In this document: piece after piece, positions 12,125 to 20,181 of the stretch
Position numbering within the stretch: position 1 is the first letter of the stretch
How the letters are laid out: each line of letters begins with the position of its first letter
Assembly: GCF_001984575.1 (NCBI RefSeq)
Contig: NZ_LZNS01000001.1
Location: 7,269,012 to 7,333,011, forward strand
Direction of reading: 5' to 3'
DNA from: Streptomyces sp. MP131-18
Lineage (GTDB): Bacteria > Actinomycetota > Actinomycetes > Streptomycetales > Streptomycetaceae
DNA length: 64,000 nucleotides
The notes under the pieces: generated by a model
The model's database searches: none
The model's input: the letters and a program-made list of their open reading frames with translations, nothing else
Told to the model about the DNA's origin: nothing
Made by a program: the position numbers and the translations under genes

Positions 12125-12966
12125 CCACGACCGAGCCCTTCGGCGCCCGCCTGCGGCGCGCCATGGACGAACGCGGCCCGCTGTGCGTGGGCATCGATCC
12201 GCACGCCGCGCTGCTGGCCGACTGGGGTCTGGGCGACGACATCGACGGCCTGGAGCGCTTCACCCGGACCGTGGTGGAGGCGCTCGCGGGCCGGGTCGCG
12301 GTGCTGAAGCCGCAGTCCGCGTTCTTCGAGCGGTTCGGCTCCCGCGGCATCGCCGTGCTGGAGCGGGCCGTCGCGGACGCGCGCGACGCGGGAGCGCTGG
12401 TCGTTGCGGACGTGAAGCGCGGCGACATCGGCTCCACGATGGCCGCCTACGCCGACGCGTACCTGGCCAAGGGCGCCCCGCTGTTCTCCGACGCGGTGAC
12501 GCTCAGCCCCTACCTCGGCTACGGCACGCTGCGCCCCGCGCTCGACCTGGCGCGGGAGAACGGGGCGGGCGTGTTCGTGCTGGCGCTGACCTCCAACCCG
12601 GAGGGCCCCGAGGTGCAGCGGGCGAGGAACGCGGCGGGCACCACGGTGGCCGAGGCCGTTCTGGACCGGCTGCGGGCGGAGAACGCGGGGGAGCGGCCGC
12701 TCGGCTCGTTCGGCGCCGTGGTGGGCGCGACACTCGCCGAGGCCGGTGCGGATCTGGCGATCAACGGGCCGCTGCTCGCCCCCGGCCTCGGCGCGCAGGG
12801 CGCGAGCGCCGCGGACCTGCCGCGCGTTTTCGGCGCGGCGCTCGGCAATGTGCTGCCCGCCGTGAGCCGGGGCGTGCTCCGGCACGGGCCGGATGCGGAC
12901 GCGCTGCGCGCCGCGGCAGAACGCGAGGCGGAGGCGATGGCCCGATTCACCGGTGCCGGAGCGTGA
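12121..12966 (+). CDS. pyrF: Orotidine 5'-phosphate decarboxylase (type 2)
   Basis: PyrF makes UMP, the last step of the pathway. The 281-residue size and the motif VVADVKRGDIGSTMAAYADA, with the catalytic Asp-Lys-Asp arrangement, mark the longer type 2 family common in actinobacteria. CVGIDPHAAL near the N-terminus holds the substrate-binding aspartate. The GTG start overlaps pyrD by four bases. This is the last gene of the pyr operon; the next gene has its own promoter. Confidence 0.96.
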   Translation: MTTTEPFGARLRRAMDERGPLCVGIDPHAALLADWGLGDDIDGLERFTRTVVEALAGRVAVLKPQSAFFERFGSRGIAVLERAVADARDAGALVVADVKRGDIGSTMAAYADAYLAKGAPLFSDAVTLSPYLGYGTLRPALDLARENGAGVFVLALTSNPEGPEVQRARNAAGTTVAEAVLDRLRAENAGERPLGSFGAVVGATLAEAGADLAINGPLLAPGLGAQGASAADLPRVFGAALGNVLPAVSRGVLRHGPDADALRAAAEREAEAMARFTGAGA

Positions 12967-13056
12967 CGGGTCGTTGCGATGCGCCGCCAGCCGTAGTGAT
13001 ATGCCGGAAATGTCGGGGCTGCTCGATAGCTGACCTGGAGTTTTTGCCGATTCTCC

Positions 13057-13086
13057 CTGACTTATCGCGGCGACCCCCGCTAGTCT
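13057..13086 (+). promoter_or_regulatory. Candidate HrdB-type promoter of mihF
   Basis: CTGACT (13057-13062), an 18-base spacer and TAGTCT (13081-13086) fit the Streptomyces housekeeping consensus. Transcription from here would give a leader of about 100 bases that contains the hairpin CTCCG...CGGAG just after the start point. It separates mihF from the upstream pyr operon. Confidence 0.5.
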
Positions 13087-13195
13087 CCGTCGAAGCGGAG
13101 CAGCCGAGCGCGTTGCTCGTTGCTCCACCGGTGCGGGGCTACTAGGTTCCTCACCGTTCCGTATCCGACAGTTCGACAACCGAGGTGACGTAGGC

Positions 13196-13519
13196 GTGGC
13201 TCTTCCGCCCCTAACCCCTGAACAGCGCGCAGCCGCGCTTGAGAAGGCCGCCGCGGCTCGCCGGGAGCGCGCCGAGGTCAAGAATCGGCTCAAGCACTCC
13301 GGCGCCTCGCTGCACGAGGTCATCAAGCAGGGCCAGGAGAACGATGTCATCGGCAAGATGAAGGTCAGTGCCTTGCTGGAGTCGATGCCTGGCGTCGGCA
13401 AGGTCCGCGCCCGCCAGATCATGGAGCGGCTCGGCATCTCCGAGAGCCGCCGGGTCCGGGGGCTCGGCTCCAACCAGATCGCGGCACTCGAGCGCGAGTT
13501 CGGCAGCACCCCGGCCTGA
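13196..13519 (+). CDS. mihF: Actinobacterial integration host factor (sIHF)
   Basis: This 107-residue basic nucleoid protein has a long N-terminal helix (PLTPEQRAAALEKAAAARRE) and a helix-two-turn-helix-like DNA-binding region, LLESMPGVGKVRARQIMERL, followed by GISESRRVRGLGSNQIAALE. The family binds DNA without sequence specificity, affects topology, and in Streptomyces influences sporulation and antibiotic production. The GTG start at 13196 follows GAGGTGA. In Streptomyces and mycobacteria it commonly sits just upstream of gmk, as here. Confidence 0.96.
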   Translation: MALPPLTPEQRAAALEKAAAARRERAEVKNRLKHSGASLHEVIKQGQENDVIGKMKVSALLESMPGVGKVRARQIMERLGISESRRVRGLGSNQIAALEREFGSTPA

Positions 13520-13568
13520 GCCGCGGGTTCCCGCCGGCTCCGGTTTCCGCCGCCGCCGCGGGAGAAGC

Positions 13569-13574
13569 GATAAT
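13569..13574 (+). promoter_or_regulatory. Candidate -10 box for leaderless gmk transcript
   Basis: GATAAT ends six bases before the gmk ATG. The nearest SD-like sequence, GGAGAAG, is 13 bases from the ATG, which is too far to be ideal. Leaderless expression is plausible, although read-through from mihF could also serve gmk. Confidence 0.35.
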
Positions 13575-13580
13575 CGCCGC

Positions 13581-14132
13581 ATGACCGATCGTCCGCGACT
13601 GACCGTGCTCTCCGGCCCCTCCGGGGTCGGCAAGAGCACGGTCGTCGCTCATCTGCGTAAAGCCCATCCCGAGGTGTGGCTCTCCGTCTCCGCCACCACG
13701 CGGAGGCCCCGCCCCGGCGAGCGCCACGGCGTGCACTACTTCTTCGTGGACGACGAGGAGTTCGACAAGCTGGTCGCCAATGGCGAGCTGCTCGAATGGG
13801 CCGAGTTCGCCGGGCACCGCTACGGGACGCCCCGCCGTGCCGTGCTCGACCGGCTGGAGGCCGGGGCGCCCGTGCTCCTGGAGATCGACCTCCAGGGCGC
13901 CCGGCTCGTCCGCGCCTCCATGCCGGACGCCCGCCTGGTGTTCCTGGCGCCGCCCAGCTGGGAGGAGCTGGTCCGCCGGCTCACCGGCCGCGGCACCGAG
14001 CCGCCCGAGGTCGTCGAACGGCGCCTCGCCGTGGCCAGGACGGAGCTGGCGGCGGAGCGCGAGTTCGACGTCACGCTGGTCAACACCTCCGTCGAGGACG
14101 TCACGGCGGAGCTGCTAGCCTTGATTCGTTGA
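13581..14132 (+). CDS. gmk: Guanylate kinase
   Basis: Gmk phosphorylates GMP to GDP. The 183-residue protein has the P-loop LSGPSGVGKSTVV at residues 8-20, the GMP-binding segment SVSATTRRPRPGERHGVHYF, and the lid region EWAEFAGHRYGTPR. The ATG at 13581 is chosen because the protein then begins MTDRPRLTVLSG, as in relatives. It lies between mihF and rpoZ in the conserved order. Confidence 0.97.
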   Translation: MTDRPRLTVLSGPSGVGKSTVVAHLRKAHPEVWLSVSATTRRPRPGERHGVHYFFVDDEEFDKLVANGELLEWAEFAGHRYGTPRRAVLDRLEAGAPVLLEIDLQGARLVRASMPDARLVFLAPPSWEELVRRLTGRGTEPPEVVERRLAVARTELAAEREFDVTLVNTSVEDVTAELLALIR

Positions 14133-14181
14133 CCACTCTGTGAAGTGGGGCAATCCCGAGACATCCAGCGGAAGGCAGAGC

Positions 14182-14454
14182 GTGTCCTCTTCCATCACCA
14201 CGCCCGAGGGCATCATCAACCCGCCGATCGATGAGCTGCTCGAGGCCACCGACTCGAAGTACAGCCTCGTGATCTACGCCGCCAAGCGCGCGCGCCAGAT
14301 CAATGCGTACTACTCGCAGCTCGGCGAGGGCCTGCTGGAGTACGTCGGCCCGCTCGTGGACACCCACGTGCACGAGAAGCCGCTCTCCATCGCGCTCCGC
14401 GAGATCAATGCGGGCCTGCTCACCTCGGAGGCCGTCGAGGGCGCCACCGACTGA
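14182..14454 (+). CDS. rpoZ: RNA polymerase omega subunit
   Basis: Omega assists folding and assembly of beta-prime. The 90-residue protein begins at the GTG at 14182 (MSSSITTPEGIINPPIDELL), with GGAAGG six bases upstream. An upstream in-frame ATG at 14140 would add an unrelated leader and is less likely. Core signatures are YSLVIYAAKRARQINAYY and KPLSIALREINAGLL. It is followed by a strong terminator hairpin. Confidence 0.96.
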   Translation: MSSSITTPEGIINPPIDELLEATDSKYSLVIYAAKRARQINAYYSQLGEGLLEYVGPLVDTHVHEKPLSIALREINAGLLTSEAVEGATD

Positions 14455-14468
14455 CGGCGTTCGCGTAC

Positions 14469-14498
14469 GGGCCCGGCCGCAGCCCTGCGGCCGGGCCC
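14469..14498 (+). terminator. Terminator after rpoZ
   Basis: A perfect 12-base-pair stem, GGGCCCGGCCGC at 14469-14480 with its complement at 14487-14498, encloses the six-base loop AGCCCT. It begins 15 bases after the rpoZ stop. Confidence 0.75.
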
Positions 14499-14581
14499 TC
14501 CGTCTGCCGTGCGGCAGGATGGTCCCCGGCAGGCGCAGGCGGCAGGCAATGACAGGCAGCGGCAGCGGGAAGAGGCGAGTG

Positions 14582-15796
14582 ATGGAGCGGCCCAGGGTCG
14601 TCCTCGGGGTGGGTGGCGGCATCGCCGCCTACAAGGCGTGCGAGCTGCTGCGGCGGTTCACCGAGTCCGGGCACGAGGTGCGGGTGGTGCCGACCGCGTC
14701 GGCGCTCCGCTTCGTCGGCGCGGCCACCTGGGCCGCGCTCTCCGGGGCGCCCGTGGCCACCGAGGTCTGGGAGGACGTCGAGGAGGTGCCGCACGTCAGG
14801 ATCGGCCGTGAGGCGGACCTCGTCGTCATCGCTCCCGCCACGGCGGACGTCCTCGCCCGCGCGGCCGGCGGCCGGGCCGACGACCTCCTGACGAACGTTC
14901 TGCTCACCGCGAGTTGCCCGGTGGTCTTCGCGCCCGCGATGCACACCGAGATGTGGGAGCACCCCGCCACCAGGGAGAACGTGGCGACGCTGCGCCGCCG
15001 CGGCGCGCTGGTCGTCGAGCCCGCCGTGGGGCGCCTCACCGGCGCGGACACCGGCAAGGGCCGCCTGCCCGACCCCGAAGCGATCTTCGCGTTCTGCCGC
15101 CGCGTGCTGGACCGCGGGCCCGCGGTCCTGGACACCGACCTCGCCGGGCGGCACGTGGTGGTCACCGCCGGCGGCACGCGCGAGCCGCTCGACCCGGTGC
15201 GCTTCCTCGGCAACCGCTCCTCGGGCAAGCAGGGCTACGCGCTGGCCCGCACCGCCGTCGCCAGGGGCGCCCGGGTCACCCTCATTGCGGCCAACACCGT
15301 GCTGCCAGAGCCCGCCGGTGCCGACGTGATCGAGGTGAGCACCACCGGTGAGCTGCGGGAGGCGGTCCGCAAGGCCGCCGTGGACGCCGACGCGGTGGTG
15401 ATGGCGGCGGCGGTGGCCGATTTCCGGCCCGCCGTCCGCGCCGAGAACAAGATCAAGAAGCGGGACGGGCAGGACCCGGAGCCGATCGCGCTGGTCCGCA
15501 ATCCCGACATCCTGGCCGAGCTGTCGGCGGACCGCCCGGCGGGCCGCGTCGTCGCCGGATTCGCGGCAGAAACCGAGGACGTACTGGCCAACGGGCGTGC
15601 CAAGCTGGCCCGCAAGGGCTGCGACCTCCTCGTGGTCAACCAGGTCGGGGAGGCACTGGCGTTCGGCACCGAGGAGAACGAGGCGGTCATCATCGAGGCG
15701 GGCGGCGGTGAGACATCCGTTCCCCACGGCCCCAAGGACGTACTGGCCGACCGGATTTGGGACGCTGTGGCAAGGCGCTGGGCTGCGGTTTCCTGA
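14582..15796 (+). CDS. coaBC: Bifunctional phosphopantothenoylcysteine decarboxylase / synthetase
   Basis: CoaBC makes 4'-phosphopantetheine for coenzyme A. The 404-residue protein has an N-terminal flavoprotein decarboxylase domain (VVLGVGGGIAAYKACELL, with the catalytic His in PHVRIGREADL). The substrate-clamp region PAMHTEMWEHPATREN is also present. The C-terminal synthetase domain carries NRSSGKQGYALARTA and VMAAAVADFRP. The ATG at 14582 follows a GAAGAGG-type ribosome site; the GTG directly before it is in frame and could also serve. Confidence 0.96.
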   Translation: MERPRVVLGVGGGIAAYKACELLRRFTESGHEVRVVPTASALRFVGAATWAALSGAPVATEVWEDVEEVPHVRIGREADLVVIAPATADVLARAAGGRADDLLTNVLLTASCPVVFAPAMHTEMWEHPATRENVATLRRRGALVVEPAVGRLTGADTGKGRLPDPEAIFAFCRRVLDRGPAVLDTDLAGRHVVVTAGGTREPLDPVRFLGNRSSGKQGYALARTAVARGARVTLIAANTVLPEPAGADVIEVSTTGELREAVRKAAVDADAVVMAAAVADFRPAVRAENKIKKRDGQDPEPIALVRNPDILAELSADRPAGRVVAGFAAETEDVLANGRAKLARKGCDLLVVNQVGEALAFGTEENEAVIIEAGGGETSVPHGPKDVLADRIWDAVARRWAAVS

Positions 15797-15932
15797 TCGG
15801 GGCACGGACGTTGCCGTCTCGCAGAGCGGGCAGCCTCTATGCCTGAAGGTTGCGGGGCCGTTACTGTTGTCATCCGGATTCACGCCTGAGCCGAAGCCGT
15901 GCCGAAGGTTCAGGGGGGATTCCGGCCGGTTA

Positions 15933-15973
15933 CACTGGCGCCGGCCTCGCCCCGTAGCGGGTGGTCGCCAGTG
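15933..15973 (+). promoter_or_regulatory. Structured element upstream of metK
   Basis: CACTGGCG (15933-15940) pairs with CGCCAGTG (15966-15973), and an inner hairpin CCCG-TAG-CGGG sits at 15951-15961. Together they form a 41-base nested stem-loop ending 36 bases before metK. It does not match any SAM riboswitch class I can recognise. TACACT at 15931-15936 could be a -10 box overlapping its left arm, in which case the dyad would act as DNA rather than RNA. Confidence 0.4.
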
Positions 15974-16009
15974 ATTCAGTCAGCAGCCGCTGCAACACTA
16001 GGGAGCGAT

Positions 16010-17218
16010 GTGTCCCGCCGCCTCTTCACCTCGGAATCCGTGACCGAGGGTCACCCCGACAAGATCGCCGACCAGATCAGCGACACGATCCTCGACGCGC
16101 TGCTCAAGGAGGACCCCTCCTCCCGCGTCGCCGTGGAGACCCTGATCACCACCGGACTCGTCCATGTCGCGGGGGAGGTCACCACCCAGGCTTACGCGCC
16201 GATCGCCTCGCTCGTGCGCAACAAGATCCTGGAGATCGGCTACGACTCCTCCAAGAAGGGCTTCGACGGCGCCTCCTGCGGCGTCTCGGTGTCCATCGGC
16301 GCGCAGTCCCCTGACATCGCGCAGGGCGTCGACACCGCCTACGAGAACCGGGTCGAGGGCGACGAGGACGAGCTGGACCGGCAGGGCGCCGGCGATCAGG
16401 GCCTGATGTTCGGCTACGCGTGCGACGAGACGCCCGAGCTGATGCCGCTGCCCATCCGGCTGGCCCACCGCCTCTCCGGCCGGCTGTCCGAGGTCCGCAA
16501 GAACGGGACGATCCCCTACCTGCGCCCCGACGGGAAGACGCAGGTCACGATCGAGTACGACGGCGACAAGGCGGCCCGTCTCGACACCGTCGTGGTCTCC
16601 AGCCAGCACGCCAGCGACATCGACCTGGACTCCCTCCTCGCGCCCGATATCAGGGAGTTCGTCGTCGAGGCCGAGCTGAAGCTGCTGACCGACGAGGGCA
16701 TCAAGCTGGAGACGGACGGGTACCGGCTGCTGGTCAACCCGACCGGGCGGTTCGAGATCGGCGGGCCGATGGGCGACGCCGGGCTCACGGGCCGGAAGAT
16801 CATCATCGACACGTACGGGGGCATGGCGCGGCACGGCGGCGGCGCGTTCTCCGGCAAGGACCCCTCGAAGGTGGACCGTTCCGCCGCGTACGCGATGCGC
16901 TGGGTCGCCAAGAACGTGGTGGCCGCCGGGCTCGCCACGCGCTGCGAGGTGCAGGTCGCCTACGCCATCGGCAAGGCCGAGCCGGTCGGCCTCTTCGTGG
17001 AGACCTTCGGCACCGCCACCGTCCCGGCCGACCGTATCGAGCGGGCCATCTCGCAGGTCTTCGACCTGCGCCCGGCCGCCATCATCCGCGACCTGGACCT
17101 GCTGCGCCCCATCTACGCACAGACCGCGGCCTACGGCCACTTCGGCCGCGAACTGCCCGAGTTCACCTGGGAACGCACCGACCGCGTCGACGCCCTGCGC
17201 ACCGCCGCGGGCATCTAG
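16010..17218 (+). CDS. metK: S-adenosylmethionine synthase
   Basis: MetK makes S-adenosylmethionine from methionine and ATP. The 402-residue length is typical. Signatures are SVTEGHPDKIADQISDTILD at the N-terminus, GAGDQGLMFGYA in the centre, and the P-loop-like GGGAFSGKDPSKVDRSAAY near residue 280. The GTG at 16010 is chosen because it gives MSRRLFTSESVTEGHPDK, the conserved start; the overlapping ATG two bases earlier is out of frame. GGGAG precedes it. Confidence 0.98.
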   Translation: MSRRLFTSESVTEGHPDKIADQISDTILDALLKEDPSSRVAVETLITTGLVHVAGEVTTQAYAPIASLVRNKILEIGYDSSKKGFDGASCGVSVSIGAQSPDIAQGVDTAYENRVEGDEDELDRQGAGDQGLMFGYACDETPELMPLPIRLAHRLSGRLSEVRKNGTIPYLRPDGKTQVTIEYDGDKAARLDTVVVSSQHASDIDLDSLLAPDIREFVVEAELKLLTDEGIKLETDGYRLLVNPTGRFEIGGPMGDAGLTGRKIIIDTYGGMARHGGGAFSGKDPSKVDRSAAYAMRWVAKNVVAAGLATRCEVQVAYAIGKAEPVGLFVETFGTATVPADRIERAISQVFDLRPAAIIRDLDLLRPIYAQTAAYGHFGRELPEFTWERTDRVDALRTAAGI

Positions 17219-17293
17219 TCCCTGGCCAGTCGGCCGGCCCGGGGGCCCACGCGGTCTCCGGGCCCTGTCCGACGCGTTTGATGTACTGACCCT

Positions 17294-19423
17294 GTGGGCG
17301 AGGGACCGGAGCAGGCGGCGGAGGCCGGCGAGCAGCTGGCGCTGGTCCGCGCGGCCGGCCGCCGTTCCGCGGCCTCCCGCGCCAAACCGCGCACGTGGCG
17401 CGGTGCCGAGCGTGCCGAGCGGCTGCCCGTGGCCCGCGTCCTCGTCGACAAGGGGCTCGTCCATCTCGACCGCCTCTTCGACTACGCCGTGCCGGCCGCC
17501 ATGGACGCCGAGGCCAGGCCGGGCGTCCGGGTCCGCGTCCGGTTCGGCGCCGGTCAGCGCGAGGGCCGCCGCGAGGGCGGTCGGCTGATCAACGGGTTCA
17601 TCGTGGAGCGCCGCGAGGAGACGGACTTCCCCGGGGTGCTCGCGCCGCTCGCGCAGGTGCTCTCCACCGAGCCCGTTCTCACGCCCGCGCTGCTGCGGCT
17701 GTGCCGCTCGGTCGCCGACCGGTACGCGGGTGCCCTCGCCGACGTCGTCGCGCTGGCCGTGCCGCCGCGCATGGCCCGCGCCGAGCGGCGGCCCTCGCCC
17801 GAGCCGCAGGACCCGCCCGCGGCCCCGGACCCCGGCGGCTGGGCCCGCTATCCCCACGGACCCGGCTTCCTCGACGCCCTGTCCCGCGGCGAGGCGCCGC
17901 GTGCCGTGTGGACCGCGCTGCCGGGGCCCGGCTGGGCCGACGAGCTGGCCCGTGCCCTGGCCACCAGCCTCGCCGCCGGGCGAGGTGCCCTCGCGGTGCT
18001 GCCCGACGGGCGCGCCGCGGCGCGCGTCGACGCCGCCCTGACCGCGCTGACCGGCGGCGGCGCACACGTGCTGCTGACCGCCGACGCCGGGCGCGAGGAG
18101 CGGTACCGGCGGTGGCTCGCGGTCAGCCGCGGGGCGGTGCGCTGCGTCGTCGGCACCCGTGCCGCGATGTTTGCGCCCGTGCACGGCCTCGGCCTCGCCG
18201 CCATCTGGGACGACGGCGACGCGGCGCACCGCGACGAGCATGCGCCGCAGCCGCACGCCCGCGAGGTGCTGGTGCTGCGCGCCGCGCAGGAACGGGCCGC
18301 GGTGCTGCTCGGCGGGCACGGTATCACCGTCGAGGCGGCGCAGCTGGTCGAGACCGGGTGGGCCGGTCCGCTCGCCGCGGCCCGGGAGACCGTGCGCGAG
18401 ACGGCGCCCGTGATCCGCACCGTCGTCGAGGACGACCAGCGCAGGGACGAGGCGGCCCGCTACGCGCGGCTGCCCACCGTTGCCTGGCAGGCCCTGCGCG
18501 ACGGCCTCGCACGCGGGCCCGTGCTGATCCAGGTGCCGCGCCGCGGGTACGCCCCACGGCTGGCCTGCGACCGCTGCCGCACGCCCGCGCGCTGCGCCGA
18601 CTGCCACGGACCGCTGGCCGCGGAGGGCGCGCTGGAGCTGCTGGGCTGCGGCTGGTGCGGCCGCCGGGCGCCGGAGTGGCACTGCGACGCATGCGGCTCC
18701 CCGCGGCTGCGGGCCGTCGTCATCGGCGCCAGGCGCACCGCGGAGGAGCTGGGCCGCGCGTTCCCCGCCGTCCCGGTCCGCACCTCGGGGCGCGACCACG
18801 TGCTCGACACCGTGCCCGATGCGCCCGCCCTTGTGGTGAGCACGCCGGGCGCCGAACCGGTGCCGGCCGGGCCCGGCTACGCCGCCGCGCTGCTCCTGGA
18901 CGGGTGGGCCCTGCTCGGCCGCCCGGATCTGCGGGCCGGTGAGGAGGCGCTGCGCCGCTGGCTCAATGCCGCGGCCCTGGTCCGCCCGCAGCCGCAGGGC
19001 GGCACGGTCGTCGTGCTGGCCGAGCCGACGCTGCGGCCCGTGCAGTCGCTGGTGCGCTGGGACCCGGCGGGCCATGCGCGGCGGGAGCTGGCCGACCGGG
19101 CGTCGCTCGGCTTCCCGCCCGTCTCCCGCATGGCCGCGGTCAGCGGGCCGCCGGACGCGGTGGCCGGACTGCTCGGCGCCACCCGCCTCCCGCCCGATGC
19201 CGAGGTGCTCGGCCCGGTGCAGCTGCCCGTGCCGGACCCCGGTCGCCCGCGCCGCACCGGCGACCCGCCGGCGGGGGAGCAGTGGGACCGGGCGCTGGTC
19301 CGGGTGCCGCCCGGTCAGGGCGCCGCGCTCGCGGCGGCGCTGAAGACGGCGCGGGCCGCCCGGCTCGCGCGGCGCGAGAGCGCCGGTGCGCGGGTGCTGA
19401 TCGACCCTTCCGACATCGGCTGA
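17294..19423 (+). CDS. priA: PriA-like primosomal protein N', helicase motifs degenerate
   Basis: PriA restarts stalled replication forks. This 709-residue protein has the N-terminal DNA-binding domain (VARVLVDKGLVHLDRLFDYAVP) and the cysteine-rich zinc region (LACDRCRTPARCADC, GCGWCGRRAPEWHCDACG, near residues 425-475). The ATPase motifs are not functional by sequence. The Walker A position reads ALPGPGWADEL with no GKT, and the DEAH position reads IWDDGDAAHRDEH. Such helicase-dead PriA proteins are known across actinobacteria. No SD precedes the GTG at 17294, so the mRNA may be leaderless. Confidence 0.92.
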   Translation: MGEGPEQAAEAGEQLALVRAAGRRSAASRAKPRTWRGAERAERLPVARVLVDKGLVHLDRLFDYAVPAAMDAEARPGVRVRVRFGAGQREGRREGGRLINGFIVERREETDFPGVLAPLAQVLSTEPVLTPALLRLCRSVADRYAGALADVVALAVPPRMARAERRPSPEPQDPPAAPDPGGWARYPHGPGFLDALSRGEAPRAVWTALPGPGWADELARALATSLAAGRGALAVLPDGRAAARVDAALTALTGGGAHVLLTADAGREERYRRWLAVSRGAVRCVVGTRAAMFAPVHGLGLAAIWDDGDAAHRDEHAPQPHAREVLVLRAAQERAAVLLGGHGITVEAAQLVETGWAGPLAAARETVRETAPVIRTVVEDDQRRDEAARYARLPTVAWQALRDGLARGPVLIQVPRRGYAPRLACDRCRTPARCADCHGPLAAEGALELLGCGWCGRRAPEWHCDACGSPRLRAVVIGARRTAEELGRAFPAVPVRTSGRDHVLDTVPDAPALVVSTPGAEPVPAGPGYAAALLLDGWALLGRPDLRAGEEALRRWLNAAALVRPQPQGGTVVVLAEPTLRPVQSLVRWDPAGHARRELADRASLGFPPVSRMAAVSGPPDAVAGLLGATRLPPDAEVLGPVQLPVPDPGRPRRTGDPPAGEQWDRALVRVPPGQGAALAAALKTARAARLARRESAGARVLIDPSDIG

Positions 19424-19438
19424 TCCCCGGCCCCGGCC

Positions 19439-19945
19439 TCAGCCGCTGCGCTGGCCGGGGAACGCTCCGGGCCGCGCCTCCTCCGCGTCCGGCGGGGCGC
19501 CGCCCTGCCCCGGTACCGTGCGCGCCGGGGGCACACCCGGGGCCACCGGCAGCTCCGGGCGCGCGCCCTCGCGCGCCGCGGCGGGCTGGCCGCCGATGGG
19601 GCGCCGAGCGCCGTAGCGGCGGTGCACCGCCTGCTTGGTGACGCCGAGGGCCGAGCCCACCGCGTCCCAGGAGAAGCCGAGGGAGCGGTCGAAGTCCACC
19701 GCGGCGGTGACCAGCGCCTCCACACTGTCGCGGAGCTCCTGCGCGAGACGCACCGTTGGCGCGGGAGCCCGCCCGTACACCACGAAACCGGCGGAAGGCC
19801 CGGCGCGGCGCGGACGGTAGACGTTGCCCAGCTGTGCGGTGAGGGTGCGCAGCGCGTCCACCTGGCGGCGGACCCGCTCGATGTCCCGCACCAGCACATG
19901 CAAGCTGGCCCGTGCCTGAGCGTCAGGGGTGGCGTGGTCGGCCAT
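19439..19945 (-). CDS. Conserved actinomycete protein with C-terminal helix-turn-helix
   Basis: I do not recognise a named family for this 168-residue protein. Residues 10-40 look helical and coiled-coil-like (ASLHVLVRDIERVRRQVDAL). The middle holds a helical segment, RLAQELRDSVEALVTAAVDF. The segment FSWDAVGSALGVTKQAVHRRYG (about residues 100-121) reads as a helix-turn-helix. The tail is Pro/Gly/Ala-rich and disordered. The ATG at 19945 follows AGAGG on the minus strand; an upstream start at 20005 is less supported. It is convergent with priA and divergent from fmt. Confidence 0.75.
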   Translation of the reverse strand: MADHATPDAQARASLHVLVRDIERVRRQVDALRTLTAQLGNVYRPRRAGPSAGFVVYGRAPAPTVRLAQELRDSVEALVTAAVDFDRSLGFSWDAVGSALGVTKQAVHRRYGARRPIGGQPAAAREGARPELPVAPGVPPARTVPGQGGAPPDAEEARPGAFPGQRSG

Positions 19946-20000
19946 GAACAAGCCTCTCGAACCGGCGTCAAGGAAGCGGGCCCGAAATCGGCCCGTTGCG

Positions 20001-20016
20001 GTCAATCTGTCTTGAC
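20001..20016. promoter_or_regulatory. Dyad upstream of the HTH gene
   Basis: GTCAA (20001-20005) and TTGAC (20012-20016) form an inverted repeat around TCTGTC, 56-71 bases upstream of the HTH gene at 19945. It could be an operator for that gene or for divergent fmt. No regulator is known for it. Confidence 0.3.
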
Positions 20017-20138
20017 AACGCGCCAGCGCCCGTCGGGGTCACGCTGTCGGCGCGCATCGTCAACTGGGCGGGGCACTCCGGGTCCTGCCCGCCCCTCGCG
20101 TCACCCGGGCGTCGCGGACCGTAGACTTGCGAGCCGCC

Positions 20139-20162
20139 CCGCACCCGCACCCGCACCCGCAC
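20139..20162 (+). repeat. Four tandem CCGCAC hexamers
   Basis: Four exact head-to-tail copies of CCGCAC end just before the fmt Shine-Dalgarno (GAGAGG). They lie in the fmt leader. A candidate -10 box TAGACT is at 20122-20127. The repeat is probably a simple-sequence tract; its copy number may vary between strains. Confidence 0.7.
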
Positions 20163-20181
20163 GAGAGGTGAATCCCGCACG

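Noticed and set aside
15797..16009. SAM riboswitch before metK
   Set aside because: The segment CCTGAAGGTTGC recalls part of a SAM-box, but the ordered core, kink-turn and pseudoknot parts could not be found.
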